Made by a program: the position numbers and the translations under genes
Assembly: GCA_012729455.1 (NCBI GenBank)
Contig: JAAYDC010000013.1
Location: 30,585-94,584 of the forward strand
From: Chloroflexota bacterium
Lineage (GTDB): Bacteria > Chloroflexota > Anaerolineae > UBA1429
Direction of reading: 5' to 3'
Length of the DNA: 64,000 nucleotides
Shown: one piece after another, positions 7,909 to 16,742 of the stretch
How positions within the stretch are numbered: the stretch's first letter is position 1
Layout of the letters: every line of letters starts with the position of its first letter
Notes under the pieces: model-generated
Databases searched by the model: none
Told to the model about the DNA's origin: nothing
What the model saw: only the letters and a program-made list of their open reading frames with translations

Positions 7909-9010
7909 ATGGAAGACCTGGAACTGCGCCTGAAAGCGATGCTGAGTGAAGTACGCGACCTTGCGGAGCGTCTTTGACCTCGCGAGCATGCGCGCACAGG
8001 CTGCTGAATTACACGAACGCTCTGCCGCCCAGGACTTGTGGGAGAACCCCGACCAGGCTCAGAGCCTGATGCAAGAACTTGCGGTATTGCAGGGCGAGGT
8101 GGATGCCTGGGACCAACTCATCCGCCAGACCGATGAACTGAACGAGCTTTACGAATTGGCCAGCAGCGAGCAGGATGAGGCCATGCTCGCCGACCTTGAG
8201 CCCGAGACCGAGGCGGTTGCTGCCAAACTGGCCGAAATGCGCCTGCGCACGCTGATGTCAGGCCCGCATGATAGTGCCGATGCGATCATGACGATTTATT
8301 CCGGCGCGGGCGGCACCGAATCGCAGGACTGGGCCTCGATTTTAATGCGCATGTATCTGCGCTGGGCTGAACGGCGCGGCTTTACCACCGAGATACTGGA
8401 AGAGACGGAGGGCGACCAGGCCGGCATCAAGGAAGTGACCTTTGAAATCCGCGGCAAAAACGTGTATGGCAACCTGCGCTCAGAGCGCGGCGTGCACCGC
8501 TTGGTACGTATCTCACCCTTTGATAATGCCAAACGCCGCCATACCTCGTTTGCGCTGGTAGAGGTGATCCCCGATGTGACCGATGAGGTCACCGTCGAGC
8601 TGAACATGGACGACGTGCGGGTCGATGTGTTTCACGCCTCGGGCCATGGCGGACAAAATGTGCAGAAAAACTCGACCGCGGTGCGTCTGACACACCTACC
8701 CACCGGCATTGTGGTGAGCTGCCAGAACGAACGCTCGCAGCTGCAGAATCGCGAGCGCGCTATGGCAGTGTTAAAGGCACGTCTTTACAGCCTGGGACTG
8801 GCTCGCCAGGAAGAAGAGCAGGCCAAGCTGCGCGGTGAGTTCATCACACCCGGCTGGGGCAACCAGATCCGGTCGTACGTGCTGCAGCCCTACCGCATGG
8901 TCAAGGATCTGCGCAGCGACTATGAAACCGGCAACACAACCGCCGTTCTGGACGGTGATCTTGACGAAATAATCAGCTCTTATCTACAATATATGGTAGG
9001 TAAAAACTAG
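7909..9010 (+). CDS. prfB: Peptide chain release factor 2 with programmed +1 frameshift
   Basis: The gene is join(7909..7974, 7976..9010), giving 366 residues, close to the E. coli length of 365. The 22-codon first part ends in CTT-TGA-C and continues in the +1 frame. The ORF track shows only the second part. The product has the RF2 stop-codon motif SPF (RISPFDNAKRR) and the catalytic GGQ (GHGGQNVQK), so it is RF2 rather than RF1. It releases peptides at UGA and UAA. The ATG at 7909 follows GAGGAG by 6 bases. It lies 26 bases downstream of ftsY and is probably co-transcribed. RF2 limits its own synthesis because termination at the internal UGA competes with frameshifting. Confidence 0.96.
7965..7978 (+). 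promoter_or_regulatory. prfB programmed frameshift site
   Basis: GGAG (internal Shine-Dalgarno-like element), three bases, then CTTTGAC, the slippery sequence with the in-frame UGA at 7975-7977. Spacing and heptamer match the well-known E. coli prfB recoding site. Confidence 0.95.
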
Positions 9011-9023
9011 AGTTTGAGGACGC

Positions 9024-9344
9024 ATGATCGATTCTGAAGGCAACCTGTCGTTTACCCCTGAACTGATCACCCTGGTCGAGCAGGTGCTGAGCGCCTATGA
9101 GGCTGCCAACGGACCGCTGGAGAGCGACTTGCAGCGGGGTCTGGCGATCTCGTTCGTACTGGGGTATCTGCACTGCAACCTCGACGCCATCTGGGACGAG
9201 CTGGCCACCGCGCCGCATTTTGCTGCCCAGCACCCGCGCGAAATGTTTGCCGATTGCCAGGGGCGCACCCCGCACATGACGAGTGAGGACGTAAAACGCC
9301 TGCGCAACGTGTTAATGCGCTACGGCTGGGTAGAAGAAGACTAA
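9024..9344 (+). CDS. Hypothetical protein, 106 aa
   Basis: A small acidic protein preceded by TTGAGGACGC, which gives a usable RBS 4-8 bases before the ATG. It lies 13 bases after prfB on the same strand and is probably the last gene of the ftsY-prfB unit. It is predicted mainly helical (LITLVEQVLSAYEAANG), with a segment GYLHCNLDAIWDEL and a C-terminal basic/aromatic end. No signal peptide, membrane helix or known motif was recognised. Its stop codon overlaps the 3' end of the converging metallo-hydrolase gene by 4 bases. Function unknown. Confidence 0.7.
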   Translation: MIDSEGNLSFTPELITLVEQVLSAYEAANGPLESDLQRGLAISFVLGYLHCNLDAIWDELATAPHFAAQHPREMFADCQGRTPHMTSEDVKRLRNVLMRYGWVEED

Positions 9345-10183
9345 TCTGCGCTTTCCTCGGTGGTAAAGCGCTGGTAAAGCGAATTCAGGTTGGTCTGGTG
9401 GATGCGGCCGACCAGGCCATCCAGTGGGATGCGCGAAATACCGCAGGCCTCGATATCGACCGAGAGCAGGCTCGCGAGCGACTGTTTGCGTTCGACCAGT
9501 TCGCGCACGCGCTCGGTGATCGTAACTAGATAGCAGATGTTGGTCTCTATGGCTTCATCCACCTCACCGCGTAAGAGCACATCGCCATGCCCCTGCACGA
9601 TAAAGTTGGGGTTGAGCTCTTGGATGCTGCGCAACGAGGCTACCAGGCTGGTGATGTCGCCCCCGGAGATGTGCGGAATCGGCATCATCGTATCGCCGGC
9701 GATCACCACGCGGTCGTCCACCGTAAAGGCAATGATGCTGTCGCTGGTATGGCCAGGAGTGTGGATCAGCCGGACGTGGCGCGGGCCGAGATGCAGATGC
9801 ATTTCGTTGGCAAAGGTCACCTGCGGCGGGCGCAAGCGTACTTCGGCCAGGTTGGTGTTTTCGCGCTGGGCACGTGCCAGCAATCTCTCACCGCTGCGCA
9901 GCAGGATTTCGCGGCACAGGTCGTGGCTGATGACCGTCGCGCTCTCGAACAGGTATGAGCCGTAAACATGGTCGGCATGGCAGTGGGTGTTAACGACATA
10001 GCGCACTGCATCGGCGCCCAGTTTGTCCTCAATAAAGCTCAGCATCTGGCGGGTTTCAGCCGGGTATGGCAGTGTGTCGATGACGATGGCGCCCTGGTTG
10101 GTGAAGATAACCGCGGCTGTGACCTGAGCATACATCTCACTGATCACAATAAATATGTCTTCGGCAACTCGATCGAGCCGCAT
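9341..10183 (-). CDS. Metallo-beta-lactamase fold hydrolase
   Basis: 280 residues with the binuclear metal motif THCHADH (H-x-H-x-D-H), a later His in HTPGHTSDS, the bridging Asp in IAGDTMM, and a final His in VQGHGD. These are the ligands expected for an active class B-like hydrolase. The closest general group is the glyoxalase II/SoxH-like MBL-fold proteins; substrate unknown. The start at 10183 follows AAGGAA at about 10 bases; the longer ORF start at 10243 would extend into the promoter. The gene is divergent from the RpiR regulator, with an 80-base intergenic region, and may be regulated by it. Confidence 0.85.
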   Translation of the reverse strand: MRLDRVAEDIFIVISEMYAQVTAAVIFTNQGAIVIDTLPYPAETRQMLSFIEDKLGADAVRYVVNTHCHADHVYGSYLFESATVISHDLCREILLRSGERLLARAQRENTNLAEVRLRPPQVTFANEMHLHLGPRHVRLIHTPGHTSDSIIAFTVDDRVVIAGDTMMPIPHISGGDITSLVASLRSIQELNPNFIVQGHGDVLLRGEVDEAIETNICYLVTITERVRELVERKQSLASLLSVDIEACGISRIPLDGLVGRIHQTNLNSLYQRFTTEESAD

Positions 10184-10214
10184 TATGCAGGATTCCTTGC
10201 AGATTGATGCAATT

Positions 10215-10243
10215 AGGATAACATATCTGGCAGTCAGCGTCAA
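10215..10243 (-). promoter_or_regulatory. Promoter of the MBL-fold gene
   Basis: Minus-strand TTGACG, 17-base spacer, TATCCT, about 32 bases before the start codon at 10183. Confidence 0.6.
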
Positions 10244-10263
10244 GGGTTCTGGCTGGAGGCGGA

Positions 10264-11094
10264 ATGCTGCTGGAAACCATTCGTAACCACTATACCACCC
10301 TGAGCAAGAGCCACCGCAAGTTAGCCGATTATATTATGGCGCATTACCGCCAGACCGCCTTTATGACCTCGGCACAACTGGCCAGTAAAGTAGGCGTCAA
10401 CTCGGGCACCATCACGCGCTTTGCACAGTATCTGGGCTACACGGGTTACCCAGAGATGGTCGCCGAGCTGCACGCCCTGGTGCTGACCGAGCTCAAAGGC
10501 CAAACGGCGGACTCCTCCGACGCGGCGCCCGGCCGGCTGCAGCACAGCTTGAGTGCCCTGAGCGAACAGGTGACCCGTATGCCCCAACAGCTCGACCTGG
10601 CAGCCGCCGAGAGCTTGGCAGGGCTTCTTGAGCGCGCTGAACGCGTCATCCTGGTGGGGCAAGGCGCAGCCGCTGAGCTTGCGGCGATCTATGCGCGTCT
10701 ATCCAAGTCGGTCGGCAAGCCAGTCATCGCTCCCTCCGGCGACCCGTACGCCATCACTGCCGAAGTGAGCACCTGCAAGCCGGGTGACCTGGTGATCGCA
10801 CTGGCGCTCTTTGAAGAAAGCCAGACCACCGCACGAGCACTGCGGCATGCCGCCGAACTGGGTGCGGATACTGCTGCGCTTTGTGCCACACCAACCAGCC
10901 CTGCGGCGCTGGCGGCCGCCCTGCCGATCACCTGGATGGCCGATGAAGACGCACCACTGGCAGCCCTGTGCCAGCTCAGCTGGTTGTTGGCAGGCCTGTT
11001 ACAGGCATGGCTGGAAGATGTGAGCCTAGCGGGGGGTGTGGAGGATGGTTTGCGCCAGACCCTCGAGCCCGGAGCGGCCCGGCGGCGCCGATAA
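10264..11094 (+). CDS. MurR/RpiR family transcriptional regulator
   Basis: 276 residues. The N-terminal helix-turn-helix (about 1-75) has the RpiR pattern SHRKLADYIMAHY, TSAQLASKVGVNSGTITRFAQYLGY. The C-terminal SIS domain (about 110-245) has the phosphosugar-binding start RVILVGQGAAAELA and a Rossmann-like core. Such proteins sense sugar phosphates and control sugar catabolism genes. GGAGGCGGA directly precedes the ATG. It is divergent from the MBL-fold gene. Its 3' end abuts the oppositely transcribed 6S RNA, whose U tract overlaps the stop codon region. Confidence 0.9.
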   Translation: MLLETIRNHYTTLSKSHRKLADYIMAHYRQTAFMTSAQLASKVGVNSGTITRFAQYLGYTGYPEMVAELHALVLTELKGQTADSSDAAPGRLQHSLSALSEQVTRMPQQLDLAAAESLAGLLERAERVILVGQGAAAELAAIYARLSKSVGKPVIAPSGDPYAITAEVSTCKPGDLVIALALFEESQTTARALRHAAELGADTAALCATPTSPAALAAALPITWMADEDAPLAALCQLSWLLAGLLQAWLEDVSLAGGVEDGLRQTLEPGAARRRR

Positions 11095-11097
11095 AAA

Positions 11098-11264
11098 GGG
11101 ACTCCCGCCCTGCCGTGTGCCGAGTGTCTTGAACCTGCTTTCGCAGGTGGGCACCTTCCTACGGTCAGGCCTCCCAAAAGGGAAGCGAGGCCGTGAATGG
11201 ATTCCAGCGCCCTAGACAGATGTGTTGGCTCAAGACAAGAGCATCACGAACAACGCAGGAGTAC
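11098..11264 (-). ncRNA. ssrS: 6S RNA
   Basis: About 167 nt on the minus strand folding into one long hairpin. The ends pair (ACTCCTGC near the 5' end with GCAGG and GGGAGT near the 3' end), then CGTG/CACG, then TCTTGTCTTGA-type pairing with TCAAGACA across the molecule. The 5' half has the TTGAGCC motif and the 3' half has GGTTCAAGACACTCGGC, both typical of 6S. Inner hairpins are GGCCTC/GAGGCC and ACCTGC/GCAGGT. It ends in GGGAGTCCC followed by TTTTT. A good promoter lies at the expected distance. 6S RNA mimics an open promoter and sequesters the housekeeping RNA polymerase in stationary phase. The ORF track offers only spurious ORFs here. Confidence 0.75.
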
Positions 11265-11270
11265 GCAACC

Positions 11271-11299
11271 AGTCTAACCGATTTGAAAGGGTTAAGCAA
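11271..11299 (-). promoter_or_regulatory. Promoter of 6S RNA
   Basis: Minus-strand TTGCTT, 17-base spacer, TAGACT. It lies just after the aspS stop codon and puts the transcription start at about 11264-11262, exactly where the closing stem of the 6S hairpin begins. Confidence 0.7.
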
Positions 11300-11304
11300 A
11301 TCAG

Positions 11305-13065
11305 TTAGTCATTGATCGTCAGGTGCAGTTCCTTTAGCTGGCGCGGCGATACTTCAGAGGGCGCGTTGGTCATCAGATCGACGGCACTCTGTGTTTTCGG
11401 AAAGGCGATCACCTCGCGGATATTGGGTTCGTCGGCCATCAGCATCACCAGGCGGTCGACGCCGGGTGCCATTCCGCCATGCGGCGGGGCGCCGTACTCA
11501 AAGGCATCGAGCATGTGCCCAAAACGCTCACGCGTCTCAGCCTCGCTGTAACCCAGTACGCTAAAGATGCGCTGCTGGATATCCGAACGGTGAATACGGA
11601 TGCTGCCCGAGGCAAGCTCATAGCCGTTGCACACCAGGTCGTAGGCATCCGACAGGACGTTAGCCGGGTCACTCTCGAGGTGCTCGAGGTCGGCCTGGCG
11701 CGGCATGGTAAAGGGATGATGCGCCGCATCCCAGCGCTTTTCCTCGGCATTCCACTCAAACATGGGAAAGTCCACCACATAGGCAAAAGCCATCAGATCT
11801 GGATCGGCCAGGTTGAGCGCATCACGGAAATAAAGGCGCAGGGCGCCCAGCGCCTTGCTGGCAGTGAGTTCGCTATCGGCGGCGATGCACACTAGGTCGC
11901 CCTGGTTGGCGCCCATTGCGCGCACGATCGCCTCCAGCTCGCTTTCGCTTAGGAATTTCACAGCCGGACCCTTGATGCCTTCCGGGCTGAGCGCCAGGGT
12001 CGCCAACCCGCCTGCGCCCTGAGCGCGCGCCATCTCAGCCAGCTGGTCGAGCTCGCGGCGGGTGTAGCCGGCGCATCCCGGCACAGCGATAGCTCGCACC
12101 ACACCACCTGATTCGATCGCCTGGCGAAAGACCTTGAACTCGCTGGCGGCCAGTTGCGGTGTCAGGTCGGTGATCAGCATGCCAAAGCGCAGGTCGGGCT
12201 TGTCGGAGCCGTAGCGCGCTATGGCCTCGGCATAGCTCATGCGCGGGAAGGGTGTGAGCATCTTTTTATGAGGAACCACCGCCGGGATCAGCTCCGTAAA
12301 GAGCCCCTCGATCAGGTCGAGGATATCGTCGCGCGTGATAAAGGCCATCTCCACATCCAGCTGGGTGAACTCGAGCTGGCGGTCACCGCGCTGGTCTTCG
12401 TCGCGGAAGCAGCGTGCGATCTGAAAGTAGCGGTCATAGCCGGCCACCATCAGCAGCTGCTTGAGCTGCTGGGGGCTCTGCGGCAAGGCATAGAACTTGC
12501 CGGGATGCACCCGTGAGGGCACGATATAATCGCGCGCGCCTTCTGGCGTGCTCTTGAACAGGATGGGCGTTTCGATCTCGAGAAAGCCGCGCTGCGAGAG
12601 ATACTGGCGCATAAAGAGCACCGTATCGTGGCGCAAGGTCAGATTGCGCTGCATGCGCTCGCGGCGCAGGTCGAGATAGCGGTAACGCAGACGCAGGGAT
12701 TCGTCGGGCACGATCTCTTCGTTGATGGCAAAGACGGGCGGCTTGGCTTCATTGAGGATCTCGAGTTCCTGCACAGCCACTTCGACTTCACCCGTGGCCA
12801 GCTTGGGGTTGGCCAGGCCGGGCGGGCGCATGCGCACCAGCCCCACCACGCGGATGACGTACTCGATGCGCAGCTTTCCGGCCAGCTCGTGTACCGCAGC
12901 GTTGATATTTGGGTCAAACACCACCTGGGTCAGGCCCCAGCGATCGCGCAGGTCGACAAAGATCAGGTTGCCGTGATCGCGGCGGCGGTGCACCCAGCCA
13001 GCCAAATGGACGACCTCGCCGCTGGAGGCGGCACGTAATTCACCGCAGGTGTGCGTCTTGAGCAT
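11305..13065 (-). CDS. aspS: Aspartyl-tRNA synthetase
   Basis: 586 residues, class II synthetase. The N-terminal OB-fold anticodon-binding domain ([22 protein letters not shown], about 20-45), class II motif 2 ([18 protein letters not shown]), a bacterial GAD insertion domain in the middle, and motif 3 ([12 protein letters not shown]) are all present and in order. It charges tRNA-Asp with aspartate. The start at 13065 follows GAGG by 9 bases; the ORF track's ATG at 13089 lacks an RBS. It has its own promoter, divergent from the sulfatase. Whether it is discriminating or also makes Asp-tRNA-Asn was not decided. Confidence 0.96.
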   Translation of the reverse strand: MLKTHTCGELRAASSGEVVHLAGWVHRRRDHGNLIFVDLRDRWGLTQVVFDPNINAAVHELAGKLRIEYVIRVVGLVRMRPPGLANPKLATGEVEVAVQELEILNEAKPPVFAINEEIVPDESLRLRYRYLDLRRERMQRNLTLRHDTVLFMRQYLSQRGFLEIETPILFKSTPEGARDYIVPSRVHPGKFYALPQSPQQLKQLLMVAGYDRYFQIARCFRDEDQRGDRQLEFTQLDVEMAFITRDDILDLIEGLFTELIPAVVPHKKMLTPFPRMSYAEAIARYGSDKPDLRFGMLITDLTPQLAASEFKVFRQAIESGGVVRAIAVPGCAGYTRRELDQLAEMARAQGAGGLATLALSPEGIKGPAVKFLSESELEAIVRAMGANQGDLVCIAADSELTASKALGALRLYFRDALNLADPDLMAFAYVVDFPMFEWNAEEKRWDAAHHPFTMPRQADLEHLESDPANVLSDAYDLVCNGYELASGSIRIHRSDIQQRIFSVLGYSEAETRERFGHMLDAFEYGAPPHGGMAPGVDRLVMLMADEPNIREVIAFPKTQSAVDLMTNAPSEVSPRQLKELHLTIND

Positions 13066-13100
13066 CTTGGTGTACCTCTTCGGAGTCATTGCAATATACT

Positions 13101-13128
13101 ATTATAAGCAGCCCTGAGGTGCATACAA
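13101..13128 (-). promoter_or_regulatory. Promoter of aspS
   Basis: Minus-strand TTGTAT, 16-base spacer, perfect TATAAT, 35 bases before the aspS start codon. Confidence 0.7.
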
Positions 13129-13135
13129 AACCGGT

Positions 13136-13164
13136 TTGCGAGCCTCCTGCAGCACCTTTATAAT
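13136..13164 (+). promoter_or_regulatory. Promoter of the sulfatase gene
   Basis: TTGCGA, 17-base spacer, perfect TATAAT, 26 bases before the sulfatase ATG. It is arranged back to back with the aspS promoter. Confidence 0.75.
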
Positions 13165-13190
13165 GCCGATATCGCATCAGGAGTTACCGC

Positions 13191-14525
13191 ATGCCGCAGG
13201 AGACACGCCCCCAGCCCAACATTGTGCTTGTCTTTGCCGACCAGTTGCGTTCCTCGGCGGTTGGTTATAACGGCAACCCGGACGTGCGCACGCCGGTGAT
13301 GAACCATCTGGCAGCCGACGGGGTTGTCTTTACCTCGGCGGTGGCTGGCTGCCCGGTGTGCACCCCCTACCGCGCCTGCCTGCTGACGGGGCGCTATCCG
13401 CTTTCGCACGGCCTGTTTATGAACGATGTGCGGCTGCCCGAGTCGGAGCGCACTTTTGGCGAGATCTACAGTGCCGCCGACTACGACACGGCCTACATCG
13501 GCAAGTGGCATCTGGATGGCAACCAGCGCTTAGCCTACACCCCGCCCGGGCCGCGCCGCCATGGGTTTGGTTTTTGGGCTGTCGGCAATTGCACGCACGA
13601 CTATTTTCACTCGCTTTACTATTGCGATACGCCCGAGCCGCTTTACTGGGAGGGCTACGACGCGCATGCTCAGGCACGTCTGGCGTGCGACTATATCCGC
13701 AGCCGCGACCCGCAGCGCCCCTACTGCCTGTTCCTCTCATGGGGGCCACCGCACAATCCCTTTGAGTGGGTGCCGCAGAACTATCTGGATATGTACGCTC
13801 CCGACGCGCTGCACATCCCGCCCAACACACCCAAGCCAGTACGGCGCGACCTGGCGGGCTATTATGCGCATATTACCGCCCTAGATGAGGCCCTCGGATG
13901 GGTGCTCGAGGCAATCCGCGCGAGCGGTCAGGAAGAAAACACCATCGTGGTGTTTACCTCTGACCATGGCGAGATGCTGGGCGCGCAGGGCTATAACCGC
14001 AAGCAGCTACCCTGGGATGATTCGGTGCTTGTGCCTCTGATCGTACGCTACCCGGCGGCGCAGCGCCCGGCCTGCCGGGTGGATGTGCCCATCAATGCCC
14101 CCGACCTGCTGCCCACGCTGCTGAGTTTGTGCAGGCTGACCATCCCGGCCGAGGTGGAGGGCACCGATCTGGCACACTTGGTAACGGGCACTGAGGGAAC
14201 AGCCCCCGATTCGGCGCTGATCGAGGTAATCGCCCCGTTTTCGGAATACACCGGTCCAGAATGGCGCGGCGTGCGCACCAACCGCTACACCTATGCGCGC
14301 ACGCTGGAGGGACCCTGGATCCTTTATGACAACCTGATAGACCCCTATCAGGTGCACAACCTGGTGGGTGATCCAGCCTACAACGCTTTACAGGCCGAGA
14401 TGGAGGCCAAGTTGCAGGGCTGGCTCGAACGCACCAACGACACCTTTGAGCCCGCTGCCACCTACCGCGAGCGCTTTGGGCATGTGGATATCGACGAGCG
14501 CAACGCGATCCGTTATACCCCCTAG
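13191..14525 (+). CDS. Cys-type sulfatase (alkaline phosphatase superfamily)
   Basis: 444 residues. The N-terminal NIVLVFADQ supplies a metal Asp. The maturation motif CTPYRACLLTGRYP fits C-x-P-x-R, so the first Cys is expected to be converted to formylglycine. IGKWHLDG and TSDHGEMLG carry later active-site residues. No signal peptide is visible, so it is probably cytoplasmic, acting on imported sulfated sugars or other sulfate esters; a phosphonate monoesterase-like role is possible. AGGAG precedes the ATG. It is followed at once by the creatininase-like gene whose RBS overlaps its stop codon, so they form an operon. A formylglycine-generating enzyme is not in the window. Confidence 0.88.
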   Translation: MPQETRPQPNIVLVFADQLRSSAVGYNGNPDVRTPVMNHLAADGVVFTSAVAGCPVCTPYRACLLTGRYPLSHGLFMNDVRLPESERTFGEIYSAADYDTAYIGKWHLDGNQRLAYTPPGPRRHGFGFWAVGNCTHDYFHSLYYCDTPEPLYWEGYDAHAQARLACDYIRSRDPQRPYCLFLSWGPPHNPFEWVPQNYLDMYAPDALHIPPNTPKPVRRDLAGYYAHITALDEALGWVLEAIRASGQEENTIVVFTSDHGEMLGAQGYNRKQLPWDDSVLVPLIVRYPAAQRPACRVDVPINAPDLLPTLLSLCRLTIPAEVEGTDLAHLVTGTEGTAPDSALIEVIAPFSEYTGPEWRGVRTNRYTYARTLEGPWILYDNLIDPYQVHNLVGDPAYNALQAEMEAKLQGWLERTNDTFEPAATYRERFGHVDIDERNAIRYTP

Positions 14526-14535
14526 GAGGCGCTTT

Positions 14536-15291
14536 ATGCAGTTCGGAGACCTGACCTATCTGGAGATTCGCGAGCTGATCGAGGCAGGGGCAATCGCCCT
14601 GTGGCCGACGGGCTGCACCGAGCAGCAGGGCCCGCACTTGCCGGTTGATTATGACACCTTCTGGATCTCCAGCGTGGCCGAGACGCTCTCGGAGGCCGCC
14701 CAGGAACGCGAGGGGCTGCTCTCGCTGGTGGTGCCCACTATGCCCTTTGGGCCCACGCCTGAGCATCGCAACTATGGCACGGGGTTTATCGACCTGCCGC
14801 AGGAACTCTATGAGCAGCTCTGTACGGCGGTGCTGCAGTCGCTCGCCGACCAGGGCTTTACACGGGTAATCTGGCTGGCGGGCTGCGGCGGGCACCACCT
14901 GCTGCCCACCATCGAGGCCTTTAACCGGCGGATGGCGGGTCGCTGTTACGTGCAGCAGCTGCAGCTGCCGTTATATGATATCTGGTGCCGGTTGGGAGAT
15001 GAATCCGTCGAGGAAGGCCACGCCGACAGCTTTACCACCGCCATTGCGCTGCACCTGCGCCCGGAGAGTGTGCGGCGCGAGCTGATCTATGCGCCGCACA
15101 TGCTGCCAGTGCCCTGGGATGACCCAAAGCTCGATTTTTCGCTCTATTCGGATACCGGTGTGGTAGGCGACCCGACCTACTCCTCCTCCGAGCTGGGCGC
15201 TCAGCTGTGGGAAGAGGTTATCAACAGCGGCTTACAGTCACTGATGGCGCTCCTGCAAGAGCCGCCGCCCGCCGCTCCAAAGGCTCAGTAA
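14536..15291 (+). CDS. Creatininase-family protein with altered metal site
   Basis: 251 residues with the creatininase/MftE fold pattern: LWPTGCTEQQGPHLPVDYD near the N-terminus and a GCGGHH segment near residue 115. The family motif E-Q-H-G-P-H-L-P is changed here to E-Q-Q-G-P-H-L-P, and the G-H-A-G-x-x-E-T-S motif reads G-H-A-D-S-F-T-T-A. Two usual zinc/manganese ligands (His and Glu) therefore appear to be replaced, and classic creatinine amidohydrolase activity is doubtful. ATG 14536 follows AGGAGG by 6 bases; the ORF track's start at 14368 lies inside the sulfatase. It is co-transcribed with the sulfatase and overlaps the converging HpaI aldolase by 7 bases. Confidence 0.78.
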   Translation: MQFGDLTYLEIRELIEAGAIALWPTGCTEQQGPHLPVDYDTFWISSVAETLSEAAQEREGLLSLVVPTMPFGPTPEHRNYGTGFIDLPQELYEQLCTAVLQSLADQGFTRVIWLAGCGGHHLLPTIEAFNRRMAGRCYVQQLQLPLYDIWCRLGDESVEEGHADSFTTAIALHLRPESVRRELIYAPHMLPVPWDDPKLDFSLYSDTGVVGDPTYSSSELGAQLWEEVINSGLQSLMALLQEPPPAAPKAQ

Positions 15292-16106
15292 AGCTCGCCC
15301 TTTTTGGAGCCAGTCTTGCGCCGTTCGACGCCGGCTGCCGCCAGTTCGTCCTGGGCCTGCTTGGTCATAAAGCGTGCATCGCTGGCGCACGCCAGAAACT
15401 GAAATCCCTCAGCGATGCGTTGGCGCACTTCGGCGCCATCGTTGCAGTGTTTGCCGACCGGTGTGCCGACCTTTTGCCCAACCTGCAGCACATGCTGGAT
15501 AAGCGCCTCGTGTTCGGTGCCGGGGCCCATCTGGTCGAGCCGGATGCCCATCGAGAGCGCCAGGTCGACGGGCCCGATAAAGCAGGCATCCACTCCTGGC
15601 ACGGAGAGGATCTCGTCGGAGTGCTGAGCCGCCTCGACGGTCTCGATCATCACCACGCACAGCATATTGGCATCCGACCAGGACTTCCAGTCGCCCTGTA
15701 CATACGGCCGCAGACGGCTGCCGCCATAGCTGCGTTCGCCGGCTGGCGAGTAGTGCATATTGGCGACCGCCTTTACGGCATCGGCCTCGCAGTTAATCAT
15801 TGGGATGATCAGCCCCATCGCGCCGGCATCCAGGGTGCGCTGCATCCAGACGGGGTCGTTCCAAGGGATACGCGCCATCGGCACCCCGCCGCCCAGTTGG
15901 ATGGCGCGGAAACAACTCACCGTGGTATCCCACCCGACGGGGCTGTGCTGGATATCAACCGCCAGCCAGTCAAAGCCCAGCGGAGCCATAGCCTCGGCTA
16001 CCACTGCCGAGCTAAAGGTGATCCAGCCCCCAATCGTGGCATCGCCGGAGATGAGGGCTTCTTTAACGGGGTTGCGACCGATGCGGGTGAACCCGATGCC
16101 TGGCAT
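15285..16106 (-). CDS. HpcH/HpaI family aldolase
   Basis: 273 residues of the class II pyruvate aldolase family. The metal/active-site set is present: Asp and His in VDIQHSP, Arg in ARIPWND, Glu in MIETVEA, Asp in GPVDLALSMG. It probably cleaves or forms a 2-keto-3-deoxy sugar acid or hydroxy-keto acid, yielding pyruvate. AAGGAG lies 4 bases before the ATG. It stands downstream of the nitroreductase on the same strand, 19 bases apart. Its neighbourhood with a sulfatase and glycosidases fits a sugar-acid pathway. Confidence 0.88.
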   Translation of the reverse strand: MPGIGFTRIGRNPVKEALISGDATIGGWITFSSAVVAEAMAPLGFDWLAVDIQHSPVGWDTTVSCFRAIQLGGGVPMARIPWNDPVWMQRTLDAGAMGLIIPMINCEADAVKAVANMHYSPAGERSYGGSRLRPYVQGDWKSWSDANMLCVVMIETVEAAQHSDEILSVPGVDACFIGPVDLALSMGIRLDQMGPGTEHEALIQHVLQVGQKVGTPVGKHCNDGAEVRQRIAEGFQFLACASDARFMTKQAQDELAAAGVERRKTGSKKGELY

Positions 16107-16125
16107 ATGGCTCCTTTATGCTGGC

Positions 16126-16650
16126 TTACCAGCGTTCCTGATGGATACGGCCCGCATTATATTGGGTGCGGGGCTCTTTTTGCTCGCCCGGCTGGCCGAT
16201 GCACACCACACAGAACGGCACAATATGTTCGGGAATCCCGAGCAGCTCGCGTATCGCCTGCACGCGTTCGGCGTTGGGGTGCACACCGCACCACACTGCC
16301 CCCAGCCCCAAGCCAGTCGCGGCGAGGAGCAGGTTCTGGGTAGAAGCAGCCAGGTCCTGGATCCAAAAGTCGTTCATGTTGGGAAAGCTGGCACCCGGCT
16401 CTCCACAGGGGATGATCACCACGGCTGCCTGAGCGGCCATCCCGGCGTAGGGGTGCTTTTCTGCGATGCGCTTACGCATCGCAGCTTCACGCACGACGAT
16501 ATAGTGCCACGGCTGGCGGTTGCCGGCATTGGCGGCGGCCATGGCAGCCTTCAACAGGGTGGTGATCTGCGCGTCAGTCACCTCGCCGGGCGCGTACTGG
16601 CGGATCGAACGGCGTGCAAACAAGTTCGGGATTGGTAGATTTGGTGGCAT
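16126..16650 (-). CDS. Nitroreductase family flavoprotein
   Basis: 174 residues, FMN-dependent nitroreductase fold: the RRSIRQY phosphate/FMN motif near residue 14, AANAGNRQPWHY in the middle and GLGAVWCGVHP in the later half. Likely an NAD(P)H-dependent reductase of quinones, nitro compounds or a metabolite double bond. GGAGGG lies 6 bases upstream of the ATG. It is the first of a two-gene unit with the HpaI-type aldolase. The natural substrate cannot be told from sequence. Confidence 0.87.
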   Translation of the reverse strand: MPPNLPIPNLFARRSIRQYAPGEVTDAQITTLLKAAMAAANAGNRQPWHYIVVREAAMRKRIAEKHPYAGMAAQAAVVIIPCGEPGASFPNMNDFWIQDLAASTQNLLLAATGLGLGAVWCGVHPNAERVQAIRELLGIPEHIVPFCVVCIGQPGEQKEPRTQYNAGRIHQERW

Positions 16651-16742
16651 GTCAGTCCCTCCACTGGTCTGCCGTCAGTATAAAAGCCGCGGAGCGACCC
16701 GTCAACCGGCGTGCCGCCCCGCGGTAGTTGAGCCAGGGATCG

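Noticed and set aside
11095-11304. SRP RNA, tmRNA or RNase P for the structured region
   Set aside because: The conserved GGAAGCAGC, resume-codon and GAGGAAAGTC motifs are missing; minus-strand 6S features fit far better.
15207-16343. 378-aa plus-strand ORF opposite the HpaI aldolase and nitroreductase
   Set aside because: Antisense to two well-supported genes; no recognisable domain.
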